From NCBI RefSeq assembly GCF_030268885.1, contig NZ_BSSA01000016.1:1-64000 (forward strand): a DNA stretch of 64,000 bases, in the 5' to 3' direction. Below the pieces are notes generated by a model, which saw only the letters and a program-made list of their open reading frames with translations, had not been told where the DNA came from and ran no database searches. The position numbers and the translations under genes are program-made. This DNA is from Kitasatospora phosalacinea (GTDB taxonomy: Bacteria > Actinomycetota > Actinomycetes > Streptomycetales > Streptomycetaceae). This document shows positions 25,116 to 36,689 of this stretch, piece after piece (position 1 is the stretch's first letter; each line of letters begins with the position of its first letter).

Positions 25116-27718
25116 CCACCGACACCACGGAGCCGACCCCTGCCCGGGCGGGCCGCCGACTGCCCGTCACCGACGTCTCGCTGGTGGTGCTGATCGGCAG
25201 CACCGGTTCCGGCAAGTCCACGTTCGCCCGCAAGCACTTCAAGCCGACCGAGGTGGTCTCCTCCGACTTCTGCCGCGGCCTGGTCGCCGACGACGAGAAC
25301 GACCAGTCCGCCTCCGGCGACGCCTTCGACCTGCTGCACTACATCGTCGGCAAGCGGCTCGCGGCGGGTCGGCGCACCGTGGTCGACGCCACCAACGTCC
25401 AGGACCACGCCCGCCGGGCCCTGGTCGCGATCGCCCGGGAGCACCACGTGCTGCCGATCGCCATCGTGCTGGACGTCCCGGCCGAGGTGTGCGCCGAGCG
25501 CAACCGGGCCAGGGCGGACCGGCAACTGCCCGCCCACGTGATCCCCCGCCACCAGCGGGACCTGCGCCGTTCGCTGCGCGGGCTGGAGCGCGAGGGCTTC
25601 CGCAAGGTGCACGTGCTGCGCGGGGTCGAGGAGGTCGAGCATGCCGAGATCGTCCCGGAGAAGCGGTACAACGACCTGCGGCACCTGACCGGTCCGTTCG
25701 ACGTGGTCGGCGACGTCCACGGCTGCCGCTCCGAGCTGGAGACCCTGCTCGGCCGGCTCGGCTACGCGATCACCCGCGACGAGCAGGGCCGCGCCGTCGA
25801 CGCCGCGCACCCCGAGGGCCGCACCGCGGTCTTCGTCGGCGACCTGGTCGACCGCGGCCCGGACAGCCCGGGCGTGCTGCGCCTGGTGATGGGCATGGTC
25901 GAGGCCGGCCACGCCCTCTGCGTCCCCGGCAACCACGAGAACAAGCTGGGCCGCTGGATGGACGGCCGCAAGGTCACCGTCTCGCACGGCCTGCAGGAGA
26001 CGATCGACCAACTGTCCGCGGAGAGCGAGGAGTTCCGGGCCCGGGTGCGGGAGTTCATCCGCGGCCTGGTCAGCCACTACCTGCTGGACGGCGGCGCGCT
26101 GGTGGTCTGCCACGCCGGTCTGCCGGAGAAGTTCCACGGCCGCGCCTCCGGCCGGGTCCGCTCCCACGCGCTGTACGGCGACACCACCGGCGAGACCGAC
26201 GAGTACGGCCTGCCGGTGCGCTACCCGTGGGCCGAGGAGTACCGCGGCCGCGCCCTGGTGGTCTACGGCCACACCCCGGTGCCGGTGGCGAGCTTCCTCA
26301 ACAACACCATCTGCCTGGACACCGGCGTCGTGTTCGGCGGCAGCCTCACCGCGCTGCGCTACCCGGAGCGGGAGGTCGTCGCCGTCCCGGCCGAGCAGGA
26401 GTGGTACGCGCCAATCCGCCCGATGCGCACCGACGCGCCCGGCGGCCGCGAGGGCCGTCCGCTCGACCTCGCCGACGTGGTCGGTCGCCGGGTGGTGGAG
26501 ACCGCGCACCTGGGCAACGTCGCCGTCCGGGAGGAGAACGCCGCCGCCGCGCTGGAGGTGATGAGCCGCTTCGCGCTCGACCCGCGGCTGCTCGGCTACC
26601 TGCCGCCGACCATGGCCCCCTCGCCGACCTCCCGACGCGAGGGCCTGCTGGAGCACCCCGAGGAGGCGTTCCTCGCCTACCGGCAGGACGGCGTGCGCCA
26701 GGTGGTCTGCGAGGAGAAGCACATGGGCTCCCGGGCCGTCGTCCTGGTCGCCCGGGACGCTGCCGCCCTGGAGAAGCGCTTCGGGCTGCCCGGCCCCGGC
26801 GCGATCTGGACCAGGACCGGTCGCGCCTTCCTGTCCGACCAGGGGCTCACCGAGGCGCTCCTCGACCGGCTCCGCGCCGCCGCCGAGCGCACCGGTCTGT
26901 TCGACGAACTCGGCACCGGCTGGCTGCTGCTGGACGCCGAGCTGATGCCCTGGTCGCTCAAGGCGGTCGAGCTGCTGCGCCGCCAGTACGCCGCCGTCGG
27001 CGCGGCCGCCGGGGCCGCCCTGCCCACCGCGCTCGACGCCCTCGCCCGGGCCGCCGGGCGAGGGCTGGACGTGGCGGAGCTGACCGACCGCCAGCAGGGG
27101 CACGCGGCCGACGCCCGGGCCTTCACCGAGGCGTACCGGCGCTACTGCTGGCCGACCGAGGGGCTCGACGGCGTCCGGCTGGCCCCGTTCCAGCTGCTCG
27201 CCGCCGAGGGCGCCAACCTGGCGCTGCGCCCGCACACCAAGCACCTCGCCCTGATCGACCGGCTGGTGGACGCCGACGGGCAGCTCGCCGCGGAGACGGA
27301 CGGCACCGCGCCGGTGCTGCACCGCACCGGGCGGCTGCTGGTCGACACCGCGGACGACTCCTCGATCGCCGCCGCCGTCGCCTGGTGGGAGGAGCTGACC
27401 GCGGCGGGCGGCGAGGGCGTGGTGGTCAAGCCGGTCGAACCGCTGCACCGGGACGGCTCCGGGCGGCTGGTCCAGCCCGGGATGAAGGTCCGCGGCCGCG
27501 AGTACCTGCGGATCATCTACGGACCGGACTACACCCGGCGCCTGGACCGGCTGCGCCAGCGCTCGCTCGGCCACAAGCGCTCGCTCGCCCTGCGCGAGTA
27601 CGCGCTCGGCCTGGAGGCGCTGGACCGGCTGGCGGCCGGGGAGCCGCTGTGGCGGGTGCACGAGGCGGTGTTCGCGGTGCTGGCCCTGGAGTCAGAACCG
27701 GTCGACCCCCGGCTCTGA
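25112..27718 (+). CDS. pnkp: Polynucleotide kinase-phosphatase/ligase Pnkp (RNA repair)
   Basis: An 868-aa three-domain RNA repair enzyme. The 5'-kinase domain (about 1-170) has P-loop GSTGSGKS (29-36). The 2',3'-phosphatase domain (about 195-460) is a metallophosphoesterase with GDVHGC, GDLVDRGPDS, PGNHENK and YGHTPVP. The C-terminal adenylyltransferase has the nucleotidyl-transfer motif EEKHMGSRAV (Lys near 536) and EGVVVKP. With Hen1 it heals and seals ribotoxin-cut tRNA and other RNA. All catalytic motifs look intact, and no separate RNA ligase is needed. Confidence 0.96.
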   Translation: MTTDTTEPTPARAGRRLPVTDVSLVVLIGSTGSGKSTFARKHFKPTEVVSSDFCRGLVADDENDQSASGDAFDLLHYIVGKRLAAGRRTVVDATNVQDHARRALVAIAREHHVLPIAIVLDVPAEVCAERNRARADRQLPAHVIPRHQRDLRRSLRGLEREGFRKVHVLRGVEEVEHAEIVPEKRYNDLRHLTGPFDVVGDVHGCRSELETLLGRLGYAITRDEQGRAVDAAHPEGRTAVFVGDLVDRGPDSPGVLRLVMGMVEAGHALCVPGNHENKLGRWMDGRKVTVSHGLQETIDQLSAESEEFRARVREFIRGLVSHYLLDGGALVVCHAGLPEKFHGRASGRVRSHALYGDTTGETDEYGLPVRYPWAEEYRGRALVVYGHTPVPVASFLNNTICLDTGVVFGGSLTALRYPEREVVAVPAEQEWYAPIRPMRTDAPGGREGRPLDLADVVGRRVVETAHLGNVAVREENAAAALEVMSRFALDPRLLGYLPPTMAPSPTSRREGLLEHPEEAFLAYRQDGVRQVVCEEKHMGSRAVVLVARDAAALEKRFGLPGPGAIWTRTGRAFLSDQGLTEALLDRLRAAAERTGLFDELGTGWLLLDAELMPWSLKAVELLRRQYAAVGAAAGAALPTALDALARAAGRGLDVAELTDRQQGHAADARAFTEAYRRYCWPTEGLDGVRLAPFQLLAAEGANLALRPHTKHLALIDRLVDADGQLAAETDGTAPVLHRTGRLLVDTADDSSIAAAVAWWEELTAAGGEGVVVKPVEPLHRDGSGRLVQPGMKVRGREYLRIIYGPDYTRRLDRLRQRSLGHKRSLALREYALGLEALDRLAAGEPLWRVHEAVFAVLALESEPVDPRL

Positions 27719-27791
27719 CCCGGCTCTGGTCCCGGTCCCGGCCATGGTTCGATCTCCGATCGCCACGGCCGGGGCAGGGCCGTGGAAGTGT

Positions 27792-27809
27792 TGCATGAAT
27801 ATTCGAATC
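27792..27809 (+). promoter_or_regulatory. ARG box upstream of argF
   Basis: The 18-bp stretch beginning TGCATGAATATTCG fits the arginine-repressor operator pattern (TGAAT, AT-rich centre, ATTC). It lies 50 bases before the argF start, in a locally AT-rich patch that includes a possible second half-site near 27812. Repression by ArgR with arginine is expected. Confidence 0.6.
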
Positions 27810-27858
27810 CTCGTATACACTTCCCACTTCAGTCCGTTGACCGACCCAGGAGACCGGT

Positions 27859-28860
27859 ATGGCGTTCAACCTCCGGAACAGGCACTTCCTCAAGGAGCTC
27901 GACTTCACTCCCCAGGAGTTCCGTCACCTGGTCGACCTGGCGGCCCAGCTGAAGGCCGCCAAGTACGCGGGCACCGAGCAGCCCCGCCTGCGCGGCAAGA
28001 ACATCGCGCTGATCTTCGCCAAGACCTCCACCCGCACCCGCTGCGCCTTCGAGGTGGCCGCCCACGACCAGGGCGCCTCCACCACCTACCTGGACCCGGC
28101 CGGGTCGCAGATGGGGCACAAGGAGTCGATCAAGGACACCGCCCGGGTGCTGGGCCGGATGTTCGACGGCATCGAGTACCGCGGCGACGGGCAGGAGATC
28201 GTCGAGGAGCTGGCCGCGCACGCGGGCGTCCCGGTCTGGAACGGCCTGACCGACGAGTGGCACCCGACCCAGATGCTCGCCGACGTGCTCACCATCCAGG
28301 AGCACTCCACCAAGCCGCTGAACGAGACCACCCTGGTCTACCTCGGCGACGCCCGCTTCAACATGGGCAACTCGGTGCTGGTCACCGGCGCGCTGCTGGG
28401 CATGGACATCCGGATCGTCGCCCCGGCCTCGCTCTGGCCCAGCGAGGAGGTCCGCAAGGCGGCCGACTCGCTGGCCGAGGCCAGCGGCGCCCGGATCACC
28501 CTCACCGAGGACGTGGCGGCCGGCGTGGCCGGGGCGGACTTCCTCTACACCGACGTCTGGGTGTCGATGGGCGAGCCCAAGGAGGTCTGGGCCGAGCGGA
28601 TCGCGCTGCTCAAGCCGTACCAGGTCTCGATGGACACGGTGCGCGCCACCGGCAACCCGGCGGTCAAGTTCCTGCACTGCCTGCCCGCGTTCCACGACCT
28701 CGGCACCGAGGTCGGCCGGCAGATGTTCGAGCTCACCGGCATGTCGGAACTGGAGTGCACCGACGAGCTGTTCGAGTCCGCGCACTCCGTGGTCTTCGAC
28801 CAGGCCGAGAACCGCCTGCACACCATCAAGGCCGTGATGGTGGCGACCCTCGGGTCCTGA
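27859..28860 (+). CDS. argF: Ornithine carbamoyltransferase
   Basis: A 333-aa enzyme making citrulline from ornithine and carbamoyl phosphate in arginine synthesis. The carbamoyl-phosphate loop STRTRCAFEVA (about 56-66), HPTQMLAD (about 135) and the ornithine-loop HCLPAFHD (about 273) are present. In the usual FEKTSTRTR the Glu is Ala here (FAKTSTRTR). The ATG follows AGGAGA. No arcA/arcC genes are present and an ARG box lies upstream, so an anabolic role is favoured, although the length and N-terminus (MAFNLRNRHFLKELDF) also resemble ArcB-type enzymes. Confidence 0.93.
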   Translation: MAFNLRNRHFLKELDFTPQEFRHLVDLAAQLKAAKYAGTEQPRLRGKNIALIFAKTSTRTRCAFEVAAHDQGASTTYLDPAGSQMGHKESIKDTARVLGRMFDGIEYRGDGQEIVEELAAHAGVPVWNGLTDEWHPTQMLADVLTIQEHSTKPLNETTLVYLGDARFNMGNSVLVTGALLGMDIRIVAPASLWPSEEVRKAADSLAEASGARITLTEDVAAGVAGADFLYTDVWVSMGEPKEVWAERIALLKPYQVSMDTVRATGNPAVKFLHCLPAFHDLGTEVGRQMFELTGMSELECTDELFESAHSVVFDQAENRLHTIKAVMVATLGS

Positions 28861-28948
28861 CGGCCCCGGCCCCGAGCGCGGGGACGCCCGCGGGACGCAC
28901 CGGCGTCCGGCGGGCGTCGGCGCGTGGTGCGGAGGTCGCCCCGCTGCC

Positions 28949-29500
28949 TCAGAAGTCGACGTCCACGCAGGCCGCCCGGTCGGCCGCGGCGTGCGGCCCG
29001 GCGGGGGTGCCCGCGTGCAGGACCAGCGAGTGCGCCTCGTCCGGGCGGAACTCCCACGGGACGGTCGCCGAGGCGGTGCCGGTCCCGTCCGGGCCGGTGC
29101 GCAGCGTCATCCGCACCTCGTTGTCGGCAGCGTCCGACCCCGCCACCTGCTGGTAGTGCGGCCCGGAGGAGGCCGGGTCGGCGCCGCAGCGCCCGGTGTG
29201 CACGTGCGCCGGGAACTCGTGCGAACCGGCCACCCCGGCCAGCTCCACCGTGACGGAGGTGCGCCCGGCCGCCCGCCCGACCGTGACCCGCACCTGCGAG
29301 CCGTACGGCACCAGGTCGGGCGCGTGGGTGACCGCCCGGGCCGGGACGAAACCGTCCGCCCGGTCGAAACGGGCGTCCACCACCCGGCCGGCACCCGGAC
29401 CGGCCGGGGCGTCCGTCGGGCGGCCCTGGGCGTCGGGCGGCCCGATCGGCAGCAGGGCGAGCGGCACCAACAGCGCACCGGCAGCGGGGGACAGGGGCAT
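28949..29500 (-). CDS. Secreted Cu/Zn-superoxide dismutase-like protein, Cu-only type
   Basis: A 183-aa exported protein with a hydrophobic signal segment at residues 5-20. The Cu-binding side of a SodC fold is kept: His99 and His101 (AHVH), His115 (SGPHYQ), His162 (LVLHAG). The disulphide pair Cys105/Cys178 and an Arg three residues before the second Cys, as in the active-site Arg, are also kept. The zinc-loop ligands are not recognisable, as in copper-only SODs. GGAAGG precedes the ATG at a good distance. Superoxide dismutation outside the membrane is likely but unproven; a copper-binding CHRD-like role is the alternative. Confidence 0.72.
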   Translation of the reverse strand: MPLSPAAGALLVPLALLPIGPPDAQGRPTDAPAGPGAGRVVDARFDRADGFVPARAVTHAPDLVPYGSQVRVTVGRAAGRTSVTVELAGVAGSHEFPAHVHTGRCGADPASSGPHYQQVAGSDAADNEVRMTLRTGPDGTGTASATVPWEFRPDEAHSLVLHAGTPAGPHAAADRAACVDVDF

Positions 29501-29676
29501 CGCGGACCTTCCGACGGGCGGGCAGGGACAACACCCGACACGGTGGCCGTCCCCGTCCCGCCGCGCACGCCGCCGTGCCGCAGCGCCAACCGCAGTCACC
29601 CGTACGGGAACCGGGGCTCGAACCGGGGCGCGAAGCGGGACGCGCACCGCGCCGCGCACCGGGTGCGGACCGGCGG

Positions 29677-30081
29677 TCAGGCCGCCGCGATGCCGCGGAT
29701 CTCGCAGCGCGGCCCGCTGGCGCGCATCAGGCGCAGGTCGGCGGTGACCAGCGGGGCGCCGTGGAGTTCGGCGACCGCGACGTAGGCGGCGTCGTCCGGG
29801 GTCAGGTTGTCCTTGAGCTCCCAGATCCGGCCGAGCAGCGGGGCGACCTCCACCTTGCGGATGGCCAGGCCCGGGAGCCGGAGGGTGAGTGCGGCGACCT
29901 CCTCGGCGGTCAACTGCTTGGCCAGGTACAGCCCGCGCAGCGACTGCATCACCTCGATCACCACGTGCTCGGGCGCCACCCACTCGGGGTCGGCGGCCAG
30001 CGCGGCCCGGGCGGCATCGCCCCGGGGCCCCCGGTCGGAGAACGACAGCACCAGTGCAGAAGCGTCCACCACGATCACCCG
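29677..30081 (-). CDS. PIN-domain protein (VapC-like)
   Basis: A 134-aa PIN-fold ribonuclease candidate. The first acidic residue is in VIVVDASALV (Asp5-6 region). A central Glu lies in HVVIEVMQSLRGL (about 45) and acidic residues in LTPDDAAYVAVAE and LVTADLRLM near 98-120, in the order expected for the metal-binding quartet. GTG 30081 is chosen because the PIN core starts at once. No VapB/AbrB/RHH antitoxin gene adjoins it, so it is either a solitary toxin or a PIN RNase with another role. It lies downstream of the second sigma module but is separated from it by 87 bp. Confidence 0.75.
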   Translation of the reverse strand, partial: RVIVVDASALVLSFSDRGPRGDAARAALAADPEWVAPEHVVIEVMQSLRGLYLAKQLTAEEVAALTLRLPGLAIRKVEVAPLLGRIWELKDNLTPDDAAYVAVAELHGAPLVTADLRLMRASGPRCEIRGIAAA

Positions 30082-30168
30082 CCCACCGTAGTCCGCCCGC
30101 GCCCGCCGTCCGGCCCGGGGGGTGCCGGGTGCGGACCCGATGCGGCTACCGGCCGCCGCCACCCGCCG

Positions 30169-31086
30169 TCACGGGCCGCCGCCACCCGCCGCGGTGGGCT
30201 CGCCGCTGCCGGGGCGGGCGCTGCCGGGGCGGGCGCTGCCCGGGCGGCTGCTGCCGGGCGCGCCGCTCGGCACGGCGGTGAGGGCGGGGCCGGGGGAGGC
30301 GGGCGGGCTGGTCACGGCCGTGACCGCCTGCCGCCGCGCCCGCTCCCGGGCCGCGTACGCGTCGAGGTCGGCGGACAGCGTCTGCTGCAGGCCCACCGCG
30401 ATCTTGCCCATGGCGCTCGGTTCGAGCGGCGGGGCGTCGCCCGTCGGTCCGGTGGCGGACAGGACGAGCCGGACGCCGTGGGGGTCCATCAGGTCCGCCC
30501 GGTTCACGGTCCGGCCCTGATCGTCGGAGAGGGTGAGGTTCACTCCGCTGACGTCCCCGCTGCCGACGGGTGCGCAGGCCCGGACGGCCGGGTCCTCGCG
30601 GCAGTCGTGGCCCCAGATCAGGGTCTGCGCGCCCTCGTCGGCCAGTTGCACGCGCACCTCGATCGTCCCGGCGTCCCCGCCGGAGGCCCAGTGGAACCGG
30701 GCCAGGACGGAGAGACCGGTCGAGCCGTCCGGGGCGGCGCCGGTGTCCTCCCAGGCGGTGAGGGCCAGTTCGTGCGGCAGGAACGGCAGCAGCCGGTCGA
30801 GCGTCACGGGCCGGGCCGGGACGGACGGCGAGGCGGCCGGGCCGGTGCCCGGGCCGGTGCCCGGGGCGGCCGCCGACACCGCGGGCGGGGCCGCGGCGGG
30901 GCGCAGCAGCAGCCCGCCGCCCACCGCCAGCGCGGCGACGGCGGCGACCGCCCCGGTGAACGCGAGCCGCCGCCGCAGCCGGATGCTCCGCCCCTCGGCG
31001 GTGGCCCCGGCGACCAGCAGGCCGAGGTCGGGCACGCTGCTGCCGACCGCCCGCGCGAAGACGTCGCTCAGCTCCTGCTCGGACAT
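30169..31086 (-). CDS. Single-pass membrane protein paired with ECF sigma factor
   Basis: A 305-aa protein of unknown family. A short cytosolic part starting MSEQELSDVFARAVGSSVPD precedes basic RLRRRL and one membrane segment at about 43-65. The extracytoplasmic domain (about 95-255) has two Cys (HDCREDPAVRACAP) that could form a disulphide. The C-terminal 50 residues are Ser/Pro/Gly-rich with repeated PGSARPGS. It follows the ECF sigma gene by ~108 bp on the same strand and mirrors the pair at 0.2-2.1 kb. A sensing or anti-sigma role is inferred from topology and position only. Confidence 0.68.
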   Translation of the reverse strand: MSEQELSDVFARAVGSSVPDLGLLVAGATAEGRSIRLRRRLAFTGAVAAVAALAVGGGLLLRPAAAPPAVSAAAPGTGPGTGPAASPSVPARPVTLDRLLPFLPHELALTAWEDTGAAPDGSTGLSVLARFHWASGGDAGTIEVRVQLADEGAQTLIWGHDCREDPAVRACAPVGSGDVSGVNLTLSDDQGRTVNRADLMDPHGVRLVLSATGPTGDAPPLEPSAMGKIAVGLQQTLSADLDAYAARERARRQAVTAVTSPPASPGPALTAVPSGAPGSSRPGSARPGSARPGSGEPTAAGGGGP

Positions 31087-31113
31087 CGGGAGGTTTCTCG
31101 CTTTCTGGCGGTC

Positions 31114-31162
31114 GTCACGGGCGCGGTCAAGGTCAAGGTCAAGGTCACGGGCGCGGTCAAGG
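31114..31162. repeat. 30-bp-period direct repeat between sigma gene and membrane-protein gene
   Basis: A 19-bp sequence beginning GTCACGGGCGCGG occurs at 31114-31132 and again at 31144-31162. The spacer contains GGTCAA units (CTTGAC on the minus strand). It lies in the 107-bp gap of the sigma operon. No function is evident; it may be slippage-generated or a binding-site array. Confidence 0.6.
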
Positions 31163-31193
31163 CCAGGGTCGTGGGCGCGGTCGCGGGGGCGCG

Positions 31194-31712
31194 TCACGGC
31201 ACCAGGCTGTCCAGGTGCGGGGCGAGTTGGCGGCGCAGCCTGGTCAGGGCCCGCAGGGAGCGGACCCGGACGGTGCCGGGGGAGAGCTGGAGCTCGGCGG
31301 CGGTCTCGTCGACGCTCCGGTCCTCCCAGTAGCGCAGCACGAGCACGGCCCGGTCCTTGGGCGGCAGTTCGGCGAGCGCGGCGAGCAGGGCGACCCGCAG
31401 CGCGGGGTCGTGGTCGGGGGCGGCCTGCTCGGGGAGGCCGTCGAGCACCGGCAGTTCGGTGCTGCGGCGCAGTCTGCGGTGCGAGAGGTAGCAGCGGACC
31501 AGCACGGTGCGGGCGTACGCGGCGGGGCTCTCGGCCTGGGCGACCCGGTGCCAGGAGGCGTAGATCCGGGCGAGGGCGGTCTGGGTGAGGTCCTCGGCGA
31601 GGTGCCAGTCGCCGCACAGCAGCAGCGCGGTGCGGAACAGCGCGGCGCCGCGCTCGTGCGCGAACTGCTCGAACTCGCGCCGCTCCTCGGCGCCCCTGCG
31701 TCGTCCCACCAC
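31194..31712 (-). CDS. ECF RNA polymerase sigma factor (SigE-like family)
   Basis: A 172-aa group IV sigma factor. Region 2 (FEQFAHERGAALFRTALLL, then HLAEDLTQTALARIYASW) spans about 15-65. Region 4 (LPPKDRAVLVLRYWEDRS, then VDETAAELQLSPGTVRVRS) spans about 110-160. The frame stays open upstream to 31952, but that extension is Arg/Gly low-complexity, so GTG 31712 (or the adjacent 31709) is taken as the start; RBS support is weak. It is downstream of, and divergent from, the acnA control region. Its likely partner is the membrane protein that follows. Confidence 0.82.
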   Translation of the reverse strand: MVGRRRGAEERREFEQFAHERGAALFRTALLLCGDWHLAEDLTQTALARIYASWHRVAQAESPAAYARTVLVRCYLSHRRLRRSTELPVLDGLPEQAAPDHDPALRVALLAALAELPPKDRAVLVLRYWEDRSVDETAAELQLSPGTVRVRSLRALTRLRRQLAPHLDSLVP

Positions 31713-31959
31713 CGTCCGCGCGCCCCCGTCCTCGTCCTCGTCCGTCGCCCCGGCCCGTCGCCCCGCGCGGCCCGCAGTCCGCGGCCCCGCAGTCCGCGGC
31801 CCCGCGAAGGAACGGACGCGGCCCCGCGAAGGAACAGACGCGCCGGGCGCCCGGTACGTTGCGTCCCGGTCGTGCTCCGGGGCCGGGGAGGTGCACCCTG
31901 GTGGGGAACCGCGGTGGGGCGAGCCGGTGGAGTGCGGGCGGACCCCATGCACTATGGTT

Positions 31960-31977
31960 TATCTCGACATCGAGATA
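31960..31977. promoter_or_regulatory. Palindromic operator 1 upstream of acnA
   Basis: An 18-bp near-perfect palindrome with 8-bp arms TATCTCGA and TCGAGATA around CA. It shares the TATCT..AGATA frame with operator 2. It probably binds a dimeric winged-helix (MarR-like) regulator; the regulator is not identified. Confidence 0.6.
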
Positions 31978-31994
31978 CATTCCGCGCTACGCTT

Positions 31995-32012
31995 TATCTT
32001 GACGTCAAGATA
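31995..32012. promoter_or_regulatory. Palindromic operator 2 upstream of acnA
   Basis: A perfect 18-bp palindrome, TATCTTGAC followed by its complement. Its centre is 35 bp from that of operator 1, allowing cooperative binding of the same protein on nearly the same DNA face. Confidence 0.65.
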
Positions 32013-32067
32013 CTTGCCGAGAGGCGCAGGCCTTCCATCATCGGCTCGGTAAGCGGCGGCAGTCAGG

Positions 32068-32086
32068 TTAGCTGAGGCTTACCTCA
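32068..32086 (+). promoter_or_regulatory. Iron-box-like site (DmdR/IdeR type) before acnA
   Basis: The 19 bases starting TTAGCTGAGGCTTACC agree at 15 of 19 positions with the DtxR/IdeR/DmdR1 consensus as I remember it. The site ends 29 bases before the acnA start, a position suited to control of an iron-sulphur enzyme by iron supply. Confidence 0.5.
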
Positions 32087-32115
32087 TCACCGGGTGGACC
32101 AAGAAGGAGTCAGTC

Positions 32116-34818
<2,703 letters not shown>

Positions 34819-34835
34819 TCCGGGCGGCAACGAGA

Positions 34836-34869
34836 AGGCCGCACCGTCCCGCGAGGGGCGGTGCGGCCT
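34836..34869 (+). terminator. acnA terminator
   Basis: An 11-bp stem, AGGCCGCACCG with its complement and a 12-base loop, 17 bases after the acnA stop. Confidence 0.75.
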
Positions 34870-34922
34870 CCGTCGTTCCCCGGCGCGGATCCTGCCGTTC
34901 CCCTTGTGCGGCCCCCGCCGAG

Positions 34923-34958
34923 TGGACTAAACCTCTCCACAGCACATGGTCCATACCA
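34923..34958 (+). promoter_or_regulatory. DasR-like repeat pair in chitinase promoter
   Basis: TGGACTAAACCT (34923-34934) and TGGTCCATACCA (34947-34958) are 24 bp apart, 30 bases before the chitinase start. Both resemble the GntR-type DasR element and the 12-bp direct repeats known from Streptomyces chitinase promoters. Confidence 0.6.
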
Positions 34959-34987
34959 ATTGACGCTGAATCGGAGAGATTCACGGA

Positions 34988-36319
<1,332 letters not shown>

Positions 36320-36341
36320 CCCCGGCCCGGGGCGGCTCCGC

Positions 36342-36391
36342 GCGCAGCTCCGCGCAGCACGGTTCGCGAACCGTGCTGCGCGAAGCTGCGC
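36342..36391. terminator. Long perfect-palindrome terminator after chitinase
   Basis: A perfect 32-bp palindrome (36351-36382, centre TTCGCGAA) is extended by an outer 8-bp pair (GCGCAGCT and AGCTGCGC). The whole folds as a ~50-base hairpin, 23 bases after the chitinase stop. Confidence 0.75.
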
Positions 36392-36451
36392 ATTTCTATG
36401 TTCTGGCGCGCACGAACGCGCTAGATTGCGGTCCAGGCTCGGCGCGGACGG

Positions 36452-36478
36452 GCAATGTGCAGGGTCCCTGCACATTGC
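36452..36478. promoter_or_regulatory. 27-bp perfect inverted repeat upstream of ngcE
   Basis: Arms of 13 bp (GCAATGTGCAGGG and its complement) flank a single T. The repeat is 211 bases before the ngcE start, in a 370-bp gap. It is too far from the chitinase to be its main terminator; it may be an operator for the importer operon. Confidence 0.55.
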
Positions 36479-36555
36479 ACATGCTGCATCGCCGACAACG
36501 GTTCGACTGTCAGGTTTGTTATCAGACCCGCTGACTATTGCCGCTGGGTGAACAG

Positions 36556-36567
36556 TGGACTATACCT
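36556..36567 (+). promoter_or_regulatory. DasR-like element upstream of ngcE
   Basis: TGGACTATACCT differs from the chitinase-promoter repeat at 34923 in only one base, so chitinase and importer probably share one regulator. Confidence 0.55.
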
Positions 36568-36689
36568 TTGCAGCATCATCACACCGCCTCTGACCGGCAC
36601 CTTCGCCGCTGGGCACCTTCCGGGCCGCGGGAGTTGACGCTACGTCAGCTCCGGTCCGCTTCTTCTGGAACTGAGGGGTTAGGGCACTC

